The notes beneath the pieces were generated by a model, which made no database searches, had not been told where the DNA came from, and saw nothing but the letters and a program-made list of their open reading frames with translations. The position numbers and the translations under genes are program-made. From JANPJV01 sp031425695 (GTDB lineage Bacteria > Pseudomonadota > Gammaproteobacteria > Xanthomonadales > SZUA-5), in NCBI GenBank assembly GCA_031425695.1, contig JANPJV010000058.1:1-6708 (forward strand): a DNA stretch of 6,708 nt, in the 5' to 3' direction. Numbering within the stretch: the stretch's first letter is position 1; the number at the start of each line of letters is the position of its first letter. This document shows positions 1-6,402 of this stretch, one piece after another.

Positions 1-139
1 CAAAGTGGCTCGATTCACCCGATCACAAGGTGGACCGATTCATGCGATCACCAAGTGGCTCGATTCAGGCGATCACGGCACCGCGGGGTGGCTCCTTTCA
101 CCCGATCCTGAAGTGGACCGATTCAGGGTGTCAGCGACA
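1..139. mobile_element. End of an insertion sequence, IS21-family-like (inner part outside the window)
   Basis: The segment contains about five direct repeats of roughly 24-25 bases built on AAGTGG(C/A)(T/C)CGATTCA followed by CGATCAC, at about 3-26, 27-51, 53-76, 87-110 (degenerate) and 111-130. It then ends in TCAGCGACA. Several short internal repeats close to a terminus with a 5'-TG...CA-3' end are typical of IS21-family elements (istA/istB type). The transposase genes would lie to the left, outside this window. I place the outer end at 139 because coding sequence typical of Hsp70 starts right after it. The other end and a target-site duplication cannot be seen, so the family and the exact boundary are inferences. 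The ATG at 30 that opens the long downstream frame lies inside these repeats and is not a natural start. Confidence 0.55.
3..130. repeat. Tandem array of ~25-base repeats at the IS end
   Basis: Units at about 3-26, 27-51 and 53-76 are almost identical, each with GTGG, CGATTCA and CGATCAC at the same spacing. A fourth unit (87-110, GGTGGCTCC then TTCACCCGATC) is diverged. The fifth (111-130, AAGTGGACCGATTCAGGGTG) leads into the presumed terminus. In IS21 elements such repeats are taken to be transposase binding sites. The variable pair of bases between the two conserved blocks (CC, TG, GG) shows independent drift of the units. Confidence 0.75.
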
Positions 140-140
140 C

Positions 141-1937
141 CTGCTGCATCGTGATCCCGGCAAGGCCGGCGAACATCTGGCGGCTGGCGCGACCTGGCTG
201 GTGTTCGACTTCGGCGGCGGCACCTGCGATGTCGCGCTGTTTACGCTGCAAGCATCGAAATCGGCGGCCCTGGCGCCGCGTCTGCTGGCGACCAGCCGCT
301 ACCACCGTATCGGCGGCGGCGACATCGACCGCGCCATCGTCCATGGGCATCTGATTCCGACGCTGCTGGAGCGCTATCGGCTGTCGCGCACGGAGGTGTC
401 GTTCGCCGACAAGCGTAGGCGTTTTGAGCCTGTGTTGCTGCCGGTGGCCGAGCAACTGAAGCGGGCCTTGTGCCAGCGCTTGCGCGCGCAAATCGAGGGA
501 GGCGACGCGACCAGTGCGGTGGAGGTGGTGTCCGCGGGCGACCACTGCATCGAGTGGAACGAGCGCGAGCTGTTCCTCAGCGACGCGCGTCTCGACCAGG
601 CGACGTTCGAGAAATTGCTGCGCCCGTTCCTCGAACCGCATCCCGACAAGACGGCATCCGATGAGTATGTCGAGCGCGATTCGGTGTTCCGGCCTATCCA
701 CCAGGTGCTGGCGCGGGCCGGGCTACCGCCTGAGGCCATTGACCTGGTGGTGCTGGCCGGCTCCAGCAGCCGCATTCCGCAGGTGCGGCAGGCCTTGCAG
801 AGCTATTTCGGCGAAGCGGACATTGTCGAGCTGGGCGATGACCTCGATGTGCAGGGCGCCATCGCGCGCGGCGCAGCATTGCAGGCGCTCGCCATCGCGG
901 CCACCGGCATGCCGCTCATCGCCCCGGCGAGCAGCGCCGAACTTGGCCTGCGAACGCGTCAGGGTCTGGTCACGTTGGTGAAGGCGGGCGCCACGCTACC
1001 GGTGGACGCGGATGATCCGGTGCGCGTGTACGCGCCGGCAACCGCCGCCGATCGACCGATGGATCTTGCCATCGAAGTGATCGCCGATGGCGGCCGCGTG
1101 GTCGGTCGCTCGATCTGGCAGCTCGAAGCGCCGGTAAAGCAGGGTGAACCGTTGGAAGTCGTCTGGTCGCTCGACGAGAACCAGTGCATCACCTTGAGGC
1201 TTCGTCGCGTCCTGGGCGAGGACGGCGCCGACAGCGACTTCGAGCAGCGATTCGACGCGCCGCTGACGCACACCGACCAGGGTCAGCTCGCGCGCTGCCG
1301 CTTGCTAGAAGCCGAGGAACTGGTCCGTTGCGGCAGCGTTCCCGACAATCAGCTGGGTCGGACGTTCGAGCAGATGGCCCGCGATGCCGCGCGAATCGGT
1401 CACCGCGAGCGTGCGTTGCATTACATCGCCTGTGGCGTGCAGCACGACGGGCCGACCTTCAACCTGCTCAACCTGCGGGCAATGTACTTGGAAGAACTCG
1501 GCGACCTGGCGCGCGCCGAATCCGTCTATCGCCAAGCTTCCGAGTGGCCCACAGCGGGATTCAACCTGGCGCTGTTCCTGCACCGGAGCAAGCGTCACCC
1601 CGAAGCGCTGGAAGCGATCGAGCAGGTGCTGGAGCGTAGTCCGCAGCCAGCCTACCTGGTGCTGAAGGGCGACATTGTCGCAGCGCTCGGACAAGCATCC
1701 GCCTCGCGCTTGCTGCACCAGGACGCGATCAGCCGCGTGGTCGATCCGACGAAGCAATCGGTGTGGAGCCTGGGCTGGCTGGCGCGGTGTGCGCAATCAC
1801 TCGGCCACGATGACTTGGCGCAGAAGTTTCGCGCGGCCAGCACGGCACAGATCGATACCGAAGCAGACAGCGCCTTGCAGGGTGCACTATTGCCGGAGCG
1901 CGGAGATGGCGCCAACGAGATGAGGGCCGCGGCATGA
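141..1937 (+). pseudogene. 5'-truncated Hsp70-family (DnaK-like) protein with C-terminal TPR-like repeats
   Basis: This is the C-terminal ~598 codons of an Hsp70-type ATPase/chaperone-like protein. The first native residues are LLHRDPGKAG. The phosphate-2 motif DFGGGTCD lies at 207-230 and the adenosine motif LVVLAGSSSRIP at about 744-779. A beta-rich substrate-binding region spans about 940-1270. Helical repeats read LNLRAMYLEELGDLARAESVY and FNLALFLHRSKRHPEALEAI (about 1460-1625) and look like TPRs. The first lobe of the ATPase, with the phosphate-1 motif (DxGTT-like) and the EPxAA region, is absent. I estimate about 150-180 residues are missing, replaced by IS sequence. The frame happens to stay open into the IS (ATG at 30), so a short hybrid protein could be made, but it could not bind ATP normally. 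The stop overlaps the next gene by four bases, so both were one operon. Hsp70 identity is sure; loss of function is inferred. Confidence 0.85.
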
Positions 1938-2224
1938 GCAAAACTTCGTGGGATATCCTCCAGTGTCCGCTGGCAAAGCGTTGCCGCGCCCGTTGGGAGC
2001 GGCTGGAACCCGTTCAGGGCGACACGGGAATACGGTTCTGCGCCACGTGTGAGCGCTCGGTCTTCCTTTGCCAGACCGACGAGGAACTGAGCCAACACAG
2101 CGCGCTCGGGCGCTGCGTAGCGCTGGAAATCCCCAGCATTGGTGTCGCGTACATGGGTCAGCCGCTCCCGGTTCGAGATCGGTACGAGGTGACGAAATCA
2201 AAAAACGACGACGCCGATCCGTGA
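1934..2224 (+). CDS. Small cysteine-rich, zinc-ribbon-like protein co-transcribed with the Hsp70 gene
   Basis: This encodes a 96-residue soluble protein with no signal peptide or membrane segment. Cysteines lie at 11, 17, 36, 39, 46 and 61. The core IRFCATCERSVFLC followed by GRCVAL resembles a family of small bacterial domains with the pattern W-x-x-L, RFC-x-x-C, a hydrophobic strand and G-x-C-V-A. I know these as uncharacterised companions or fused modules of larger signalling and conflict-type proteins. C36/C39 with C11/C17 or C46/C61 could bind zinc; this is an inference. The start is well supported: GAGGG at 1922-1926 sits seven bases before the ATG, and the ATGA overlap with the Hsp70 stop implies translational coupling. 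It probably acts with the Hsp70-like partner. With that partner truncated by the IS, this gene may survive only as a leftover or be driven by readthrough from the element. Confidence 0.8.
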   Translation: MSKTSWDILQCPLAKRCRARWERLEPVQGDTGIRFCATCERSVFLCQTDEELSQHSALGRCVALEIPSIGVAYMGQPLPVRDRYEVTKSKNDDADP

Positions 2225-2251
2225 GCGGGACGCCAGGATTTACCGGCAGTC

Positions 2252-3178
2252 TTAGGGCTCGTTTTTGCCTCCTCGCGCGCCCTCATCAATAGCGACTAGC
2301 AGACTGACAGACTGGTTGTAGATGCCTGGGCGCTTGCTCTCGCGCGGGCCCGCAACGTTGAGGGTGACGATGGCATGGTCGCGCAACCAAGTGAGCGCGT
2401 TCGTCACGATTTCATCAGTCACGCCAGCGTCGAGGGCGACGATCAGATGCGGCTTGCCCCGCTTCTGCGCGAAAACTTGGGTCGCCAAGCTTCCGCCGTC
2501 CAACTCGCCTAGATTGACGATCAGCGTGCCATCGCTGTCCTCGACGTTTCGTCGCGTGCGTTGGCGGTAGCCACCATCGACGAGTGCGAGTTGGTACTTG
2601 GGCGGGATGAGGCCATCTTCGGCCTCGCGCCCTCGCGGCGCCCAGCCGCCGTGCGTGTAGCCGTTCTTGATGGCGAAATCGAGCGCCGCGCGGTCCGCGC
2701 CGGTCTGTCCGCCGGAGACGATGTGTTGGCAGAAACGCGCTGGCTCAGGGAATGCTTCTCGGGAAACCGGGATCGACACAAGACTGCCGTCGGCGAGGAT
2801 CTCGCGGCGCTCGTCGATGCGATGGTTCGGATCCTCAAAGGGCTTGTCGTAGATGACGCGGTACGCATCGCCGACTTCGGCTTTCAACCGGCGCGTCAGT
2901 TCCAGACCTCGAGCGTGGTAGGCGAGCCAGTCCCAGCCGCTGTCGTCGAAGTCACGGTCGTAGAACGGGGTCCGGTCAAACTCGATGGCCCAGACCGCGA
3001 ACTGCCGCCATAGCCCCTCCGACAACGGGTACGACGCGTCCCAGTAACTGGCATCGCAGAGATTCCCGCCAACTCCACCCGCATCGGGGCGATTGACCTG
3101 CCACAGAAACGGCGCGTTGCCATAGTCGACCATCACGGTGAGGACGGCGACGAAGGGTGTGTCGTACTGGGTCGTCAT
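2252..3178 (-). CDS. SLOG-fold protein of the YpsA-like 'putative molybdenum carrier' family with an N-terminal extension
   Basis: This is a 308-residue soluble protein. Residues ~150-300 carry the family's hallmarks: VSGGQTGADRAALD (154-167), GGWAPRGREAEDG (177-189), RTRRNVEDSDGTLI (207-220) and LNVAGPRES (273-281). This is the Rossmann-like SLOG family named 'putative molybdenum carrier' in databases. The glycine-rich loop is expected to bind a nucleotide or related ligand, and the molybdenum link is weak. Family members are often only ~150-170 residues, so residues 1-149 are an extra domain. It is rich in aromatic and acidic residues (SEGLWRQFAVWAIEFDRTPF, GWDWLAYHARG, NHRIDERREILADG), and I cannot assign it. 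The ATG at 3178 has GGGAG about 16 bases upstream, which is loose spacing, so the start is only moderately certain. The gene converges on the Hsp70 operon, with 27 bases between the stops. SLOG domains occur in nucleotide-sensing conflict systems; a defence role here is a guess. Confidence 0.9.
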   Translation of the reverse strand: MTTQYDTPFVAVLTVMVDYGNAPFLWQVNRPDAGGVGGNLCDASYWDASYPLSEGLWRQFAVWAIEFDRTPFYDRDFDDSGWDWLAYHARGLELTRRLKAEVGDAYRVIYDKPFEDPNHRIDERREILADGSLVSIPVSREAFPEPARFCQHIVSGGQTGADRAALDFAIKNGYTHGGWAPRGREAEDGLIPPKYQLALVDGGYRQRTRRNVEDSDGTLIVNLGELDGGSLATQVFAQKRGKPHLIVALDAGVTDEIVTNALTWLRDHAIVTLNVAGPRESKRPGIYNQSVSLLVAIDEGARGGKNEP

Positions 3179-3252
3179 GGCGCGAACTCATTATCTCCCA
3201 GAGACTTGATGCGCGGTTACGCGGAGTTGCGATCGAACCGGCGAACCAGCCC

Positions 3253-3447
3253 TCAGAAATCCCAGTAATTCGGGCTTACCGGCTTTGGCGCGTCCAGGAT
3301 GCGGTCGCTGACGTCGATCAGCGGGTCCACCCAATCAGCCTTTGCACGCGCCCAGTCGATCCATTCCCGATCACTTTCGGACAGTCCACCGGACGCGATG
3401 GCGTTCTGTTCGAAACTCAGCAGAAATTGGCGAAGCGTGTTTCCATG
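3253..3447 (-). pseudogene. Remnant of the C-terminus of an unidentified protein (no start codon)
   Basis: On the minus strand, 64 codons ending in TGA at 3255-3253 read like real protein: HGNTLRQFLLSFEQNA, GLSESDREWIDWARAKADW, VDPLIDVSDRILDAP and a terminal SPNYWDF. Its amphipathic helices, its tryptophans and its codon use, mostly G or C in the third position, separate it from shadow frames. The same frame stays open upstream to a TAA at about 3548, but that part (SAESVVTSPLDNRRVPVG) does not look like the same protein and has no convincing start. I therefore read it as the 3' end of a gene cut off near 3450-3470. I recall C-termini with 'WxxWAxxKADWxDPL' from hypothetical proteins in accessory DNA, but cannot name the family. 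It lies 75 bases upstream of the SLOG gene on the same strand, so the two may once have been neighbours in one operon. Confidence 0.55.
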
Positions 3448-3692
3448 GCGGTACTGCGGGCTCCGTGAGTGGGGTAGGCCAACAGGAACCCGGCGGTTGT
3501 CTAGAGGACTGGTAACAACGCTTTCTGCGCTGGATGGCCCGCCTTAACTTTGGCCCGCTAATAGATTCAACGACTTGACTCACGCTCGCTCGGCGCGCTG
3601 GGCCACACCCCCTTGGCTATCGGGTCCGCTCCACCTCAGCTAATCCTCCTAGCGGCGAAAAACCCATCTTCGAAGGTCGCTCCTCGCTCCTT

Positions 3693-3720
3693 TTTCAAGT
3701 GGCAATTCTGCTTCGTGAAA
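3693..3720. repeat. Palindromic repeat, copy 1 (diverged)
   Basis: The segment starts TTTCAAGTGGCAATTCTGC and closes with TGAAA. The outer arms TTTCA/TGAAA and inner arms GCA/TGC still pair, and the centre GGCAATTCTG matches copy 2 exactly. It is followed by ACCCCGTGCCGGT, a diverged form of the flank seen after the other copies. The right arm is partly decayed (TTCGTG in place of CACTTG). Confidence 0.6.
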
Positions 3721-3774
3721 CCCCGTGCCGGTATCCCGCTGGAGCATCAATGGAAGGCCGCCTAGCCCTGCCGC

Positions 3775-3800
3775 CTCAAGCGGCAATTCTGCCACTTGAG
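3775..3800. repeat. Palindromic repeat, copy 2 (best conserved)
   Basis: This is a near-perfect 26-base dyad: CTCAAG(C)GGCA, centre ATTC, TGCC(A)CTTGAG. The single weak pair is a C opposite an A. The repeat continues past the dyad into ACCCCGGCGGCT, which is shared with copy 3. A transcript of either strand could fold into a strong hairpin, and the symmetry also suits a dimeric protein's binding site. Confidence 0.75.
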
Positions 3801-3900
3801 ACCCCGGCGGCTAAAGCGCATGAGGCGCGTCAATGGGGACAACTCGCCACAACGCGCGGGCGGATTCAAAGGTCGGGCTCGCAGCGACGGCGGTCCCGGT

Positions 3901-3928
3901 GCTCAAGTAGCAATTTTGCCGCTTGAGC
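3901..3928. repeat. Palindromic repeat, copy 3
   Basis: The dyad GCTCAAG...CTTGAGC is 28 bases long with the core TAGCAATTTTGCCG. It differs from copy 2 at a few positions, mostly transitions, and is followed by TCCGGCGGCT, the same flank as copy 2. It lies about 126 bases from copy 2, while copy 2 lies about 82 bases from copy 1, so the array is not evenly spaced and is not CRISPR-like. Confidence 0.7.
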
Positions 3929-4058
3929 TCCGGCGGCTCTGGGCAGTGTCGCGCCAGCAGGCTATGCAAGCACGGCCGTGGCTGCCGGTTGGTCGAGCGA
4001 GTGGCTGCACGGAAGAGCCCCAAGGCGAGTGCGCGGTCTCCACTTTTAGGGGGCACCG

Positions 4059-4074
4059 AAACTCGCTTGAGTTT
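4059..4074. repeat. Small inverted repeat AAACT-N6-AGTTT
   Basis: A five-base-pair stem encloses the loop CGCTTG. It lies between the palindromic repeats and the end of the nuclease gene, next to TCTCCACTTTTAGGGGGCACC. No run of T follows on either strand, so it is not a convincing terminator. It may be the relic of an element end. Confidence 0.35.
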
Positions 4075-4129
4075 AGGACCCACTGCCTCCGAAAAGCAGA
4101 GCTGTGGTTCACCAAGCCCGATCTGAACC

Positions 4130-6055
4130 TCAGATACCCAGTCCGTCCTGGATAGGGTGCGCGAATACCCGGTTCAGCAACTCATCTGTCGAAGGAGTGG
4201 CGTAACGGTCGGCCAGCACGGTCCGCAGCTTCAGCAGACGGGCGTTGGCCGTGTCGACCAGAGAGCCAAAGGTCGCCGCCCTGACACGCCCGTAGGAAGG
4301 ATTGCCCAACTGCTTGTCACGCTCAACTCCCGCAGCAATCTTCTGTCCGACCACCCACGCGCAGATGAACGGACTACCCGACATTGCGCCAGAGGCGGCG
4401 ATGTCCTGGACGTACCCATCGGCCTGATTGATCTCCTTCCGTTTTAGCTCGAATCCACCCTTCTTCAGCTCGATCACGAGCACGTGCTGCATCCGCGTGA
4501 GCGCGGGATCGGCCAAGTCGAACGCCTCAATACCCGTCATTTGCCAAGTTGTCTTTTCGGGTAGCACAACGATGTCTGGACGGTGTCGCTCGTTGATGAA
4601 TTGCGCGTCCGTGCTCTTGAATAGCTCGCGGGCCACCGTTTGCAGTGTCACATTCGAGCAGAACTCATGCGACTCGAACTCTGGGCCGAATAGCCAGCGC
4701 GAGCGGAGGATTAGCGGGTGCAGTGTGTGCAATTCGTCGGTATGCGGGTCTTCGGCAAGGCGGCGGATGGTCTCGAGCACGGCGATCCGGCCATCGATCT
4801 CATCAAGGACACGAAGTGCGTCCTTGACCGTCCACTCGGTGAGCAGACGGTCCAAGCCAGTGATGTCATCCGCAGCGAGCGAGGAGAGCTTTTGCAACAA
4901 GGCCGCGCCACTTTTCATTTTTTCCAGATGGATGAGCGCCTTCACAGCCGTGGCAAGGAAGTCTGGGGAGACGGTAGGGTGCGCGTGCGCCACGACCTTG
5001 GTGAACTCGGCCACATCGAGTTGCGCGCCCTGTCCCAAGCTGGCAAGTTCCGTCCGGTTCTGCACTAGCGCGTCTTCCGATGCGGCCTCTACGGTGTCTG
5101 CTGCGAGGTCCTGCGCCACTTTGCTGATATGCCCGGCGGTGGCTCTGTACAAGTCGCGCACTTCATCTGTTGCACGGAATGCCGACCAGTCCTGTTCGAC
5201 GTGCGACTCGTAGCCCTGCGTATCAACGATCACCTTGAAGCGGCGCGCAAAGCGAGTGCGACCGTCAAAGTTCGCAACTTGGCCGACGGTCCAGGAAGGT
5301 GAGCCCACGAGCCGGCGCTGCACCCAGAAGGCAATGCCCTGGTGCACGGATGAGTGATTCAGCCGAGTCGAATCGATCACGATGACCGTAGCACTAAGGC
5401 CCGATCCGAGGTCCAGCACCTCTTCACTGACGCGTCCCTCAATTTGGTCGAAGCTGCGCTGCATTCCGTTAACTCGGATCTCAAACTCGGGGTCATGCAC
5501 AAAGCGCGCAGACAGCACCGTTAGTATCTCGTCTGCATCGGGAAGCTTGCGCATCACCTGCACCGACAACTGCGTCCCACTGCCACCACGTTGGCCAAGG
5601 GTCTCGCTCCGCAGCACAAATGGGCTGGATCCGGACTCAGTAGCAACGACGAACGTGGCTAGCACTCCGTCCCGCCAAGTCCGTACCTCATACATATCAG
5701 CGAAGCAGAGCAGGCCATGGCGACCTACGCCATTGCGCCCGTAAGCACGGCGCGGCCTTGCAGCGCGCCCGGCGGGGAACTCGACGTTGGGGCCCTGATG
5801 TTTCTGCCGGTCGTAGCGCAACGTCATCCAGCGCTTCTTGAACTGTGCCGGCGTCATCCCATGCCCATTGTCGGTCACGGTGAGCGTACCTTCTACTTCC
5901 GTGGGAAGAATCAGATCAACGCGCGTCGCACCGGCATCCCAGGCATTGGCTACGAGCTCGGTGAGGGCGACCTGCGGCACGTGGGCCACTTGGCCGAGTT
6001 CTCGCAAAAGGTAGTCGTCCTCGAACAGTGAGTTCTGCAGCGGCTGCTCAGGCAT
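4130..6055 (-). CDS. GHKL ATPase fused to a PD-(D/E)xK (Shedu/DUF4263-like) nuclease, probable defence effector
   Basis: This is an intact 641-residue soluble protein. The N-terminal ~230 residues are a GHKL (Hsp90/MutL/MORC-type) ATPase. The N-box is ELVANAWDAG (E33, N37, D40), the Mg/ATP motif is TDNGHGM (61-67), the lid loop is GRNGVGRHG (106-114) and GSGTQLSV (158-165) follows. Residues ~238-255 (QGIAFWVQRRLVGSP) resemble the S5-like transducer of MutL/Hsp90 proteins. A helical linker spans ~290-440. The C-terminus is nuclease-like: LHPLILRSRWLFGPEFE (445-461), RPDIVVL with D494, VIELKKGG with E529 and K531, then NQADGYVQDI (543-552). The D...ExK layout and the trailing QxxxYVxDI helix match Shedu-type enzymes. 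No core residue looks lost. The start is supported by GAGG at 6064-6067, eight bases upstream. Iyer, Abhiman and Aravind linked MutL/MORC-like GHKL ATPases to restriction systems, so ATP-gated cutting of foreign DNA is the likely role; the target and trigger are unknown. Confidence 0.88.
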   Translation of the reverse strand: MPEQPLQNSLFEDDYLLRELGQVAHVPQVALTELVANAWDAGATRVDLILPTEVEGTLTVTDNGHGMTPAQFKKRWMTLRYDRQKHQGPNVEFPAGRAARPRRAYGRNGVGRHGLLCFADMYEVRTWRDGVLATFVVATESGSSPFVLRSETLGQRGGSGTQLSVQVMRKLPDADEILTVLSARFVHDPEFEIRVNGMQRSFDQIEGRVSEEVLDLGSGLSATVIVIDSTRLNHSSVHQGIAFWVQRRLVGSPSWTVGQVANFDGRTRFARRFKVIVDTQGYESHVEQDWSAFRATDEVRDLYRATAGHISKVAQDLAADTVEAASEDALVQNRTELASLGQGAQLDVAEFTKVVAHAHPTVSPDFLATAVKALIHLEKMKSGAALLQKLSSLAADDITGLDRLLTEWTVKDALRVLDEIDGRIAVLETIRRLAEDPHTDELHTLHPLILRSRWLFGPEFESHEFCSNVTLQTVARELFKSTDAQFINERHRPDIVVLPEKTTWQMTGIEAFDLADPALTRMQHVLVIELKKGGFELKRKEINQADGYVQDIAASGAMSGSPFICAWVVGQKIAAGVERDKQLGNPSYGRVRAATFGSLVDTANARLLKLRTVLADRYATPSTDELLNRVFAHPIQDGLGI

Positions 6056-6231
6056 GGGTGGCGCCTCGTGCGCGTTTCTCTGATCGCTTCCGGTCGGGAC
6101 CCGGATACGCGGACGGATGTGCGTAGGCTGGATTCTATCGGGGTTGGTGACCCGGTCGCCGAACGTCGGCTCTCAGATTGCAAGCGAGCTCGCATGTTGC
6201 GCTCGACGCTGCCGTCGGCACGGGAATTCAC
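6056..6231. promoter_or_regulatory. Divergent intergenic region upstream of the GHKL-nuclease gene
   Basis: This ~175-base gap separates the start of the GHKL-nuclease gene (- strand) from the small + strand frame at 6247, so any promoters for both must lie in or near it. On the minus strand TAGAAT (about 6137-6132) could be a -10 box, but no good -35 is placed for it. The minus-strand ribosome site is GAGG at 6064-6067. I see no clear operator. The promoter call rests on gene layout rather than a strong motif. Confidence 0.3.
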
Positions 6232-6246
6232 AAAGGACGCTATGAC

Positions 6247-6402
6247 GTGACTGGTACTCCCACGGAGTCACCTATCGAGGGCGCTTTGATGCGGTATGCA
6301 GAGGAACTCTGTCGGTCCTTGGCGCTACCGCCGGGACTACTAGTAGATCTCGATATGTTGAATTCAACTCTTACGGGGAAGCGCGCTGTTCGTGCGCAGT
6401 AG
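6247..6402 (+). CDS. Small hypothetical frame, 51 codons, GTG start
   Basis: A frame starting at GTG 6247 is preceded by AAAGGA at 6232-6237 with nine bases of spacing, a good ribosome site. An ATG at 6242 is followed at once by a stop (ATG-ACG-TGA), so GTG is the usable start. The product begins TGTPTESPIEGALMRYAEEL, continues SLALPPGLLVDLDM and ends TGKRAVRAQ. The 'TESPIE' start recalls the N-terminus of some small nuclease-like proteins, where SPIE precedes a helix, but nothing after it confirms that. It may be a truncated N-terminus or a genuine small protein. Coding status is uncertain. The frame also contains two perfect palindromes (6337-6346 and 6357-6368), and its start lies in an inverted repeat GTGACT...AGTCAC (6247-6271). 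Confidence 0.35.
   Translation: MTGTPTESPIEGALMRYAEELCRSLALPPGLLVDLDMLNSTLTGKRAVRAQ
6337..6368. repeat. Two adjacent perfect palindromes
   Basis: CTACTAGTAG (6337-6346) and GTTGAATTCAAC (6357-6368) are perfect 10- and 12-base palindromes separated by ten bases. They sit in a locally AT-richer patch inside the small frame. They may be a protein-binding site pair or chance. Confidence 0.4.

Larger units (their letters stand above)
3456..4129. other. Long stretch without a convincing gene; repeats and hairpins
   Basis: About 670 bases lie between the truncated C-terminal remnant and the GHKL-nuclease gene. Several frames of 70-120 codons exist on both strands, but their translations are Arg/Ser/Pro-rich, have no recognisable motif, and overlap each other and the palindromic repeats. 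I judge them to be chance frames. The recognisable content is three related palindromes (3693-3928), a small hairpin at 4059-4074 (AAACT-CGCTTG-AGTTT) and an inverted repeat at 4106-4129 (GGTTCA...TGAACC) just past the nuclease gene. I see no tRNA or CRISPR array. The region looks like decayed mobile-element or junction DNA. Confidence 0.6.

Noticed and set aside
30..140. ATG at 30 as the true start of the Hsp70-like protein
   Set aside because: The first 37 residues are encoded by the direct repeats of the IS end, and the Hsp70 N-terminal lobe is missing. The open frame there is accidental.
2561..3013. 150-codon plus-strand frame
   Set aside because: It is antisense to the SLOG protein, whose motifs are unmistakable.
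3499..3555. Possible integron attC-like site (GTTAAGGC on the minus strand with GCGTTGTTACC)
   Set aside because: The core does not fit GTTRRRY, and the paired inner boxes of an attC site are not found.
3693..3928. CRISPR array
   Set aside because: Only three diverged palindromes with unequal spacing (about 82 and 126 bases) and no cas genes.
4106..4136. Rho-independent terminator after the nuclease gene
   Set aside because: Inverted repeats GGTTCA...TGAACC and ATCTG...CAGAT overlap each other and the stop codon, and no T-tract follows on the minus strand.
3796..4155. 119-codon plus-strand frame over the palindrome field
   Set aside because: Its translation is Arg-rich and low in recognisable motifs, crosses two palindromic repeats and runs into the end of the nuclease gene on the other strand.
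4428..5213. 261-codon plus-strand frame
   Set aside because: It lies antisense to the well-supported GHKL-nuclease gene. Its Ser/Cys-rich translation is typical of a shadow frame.
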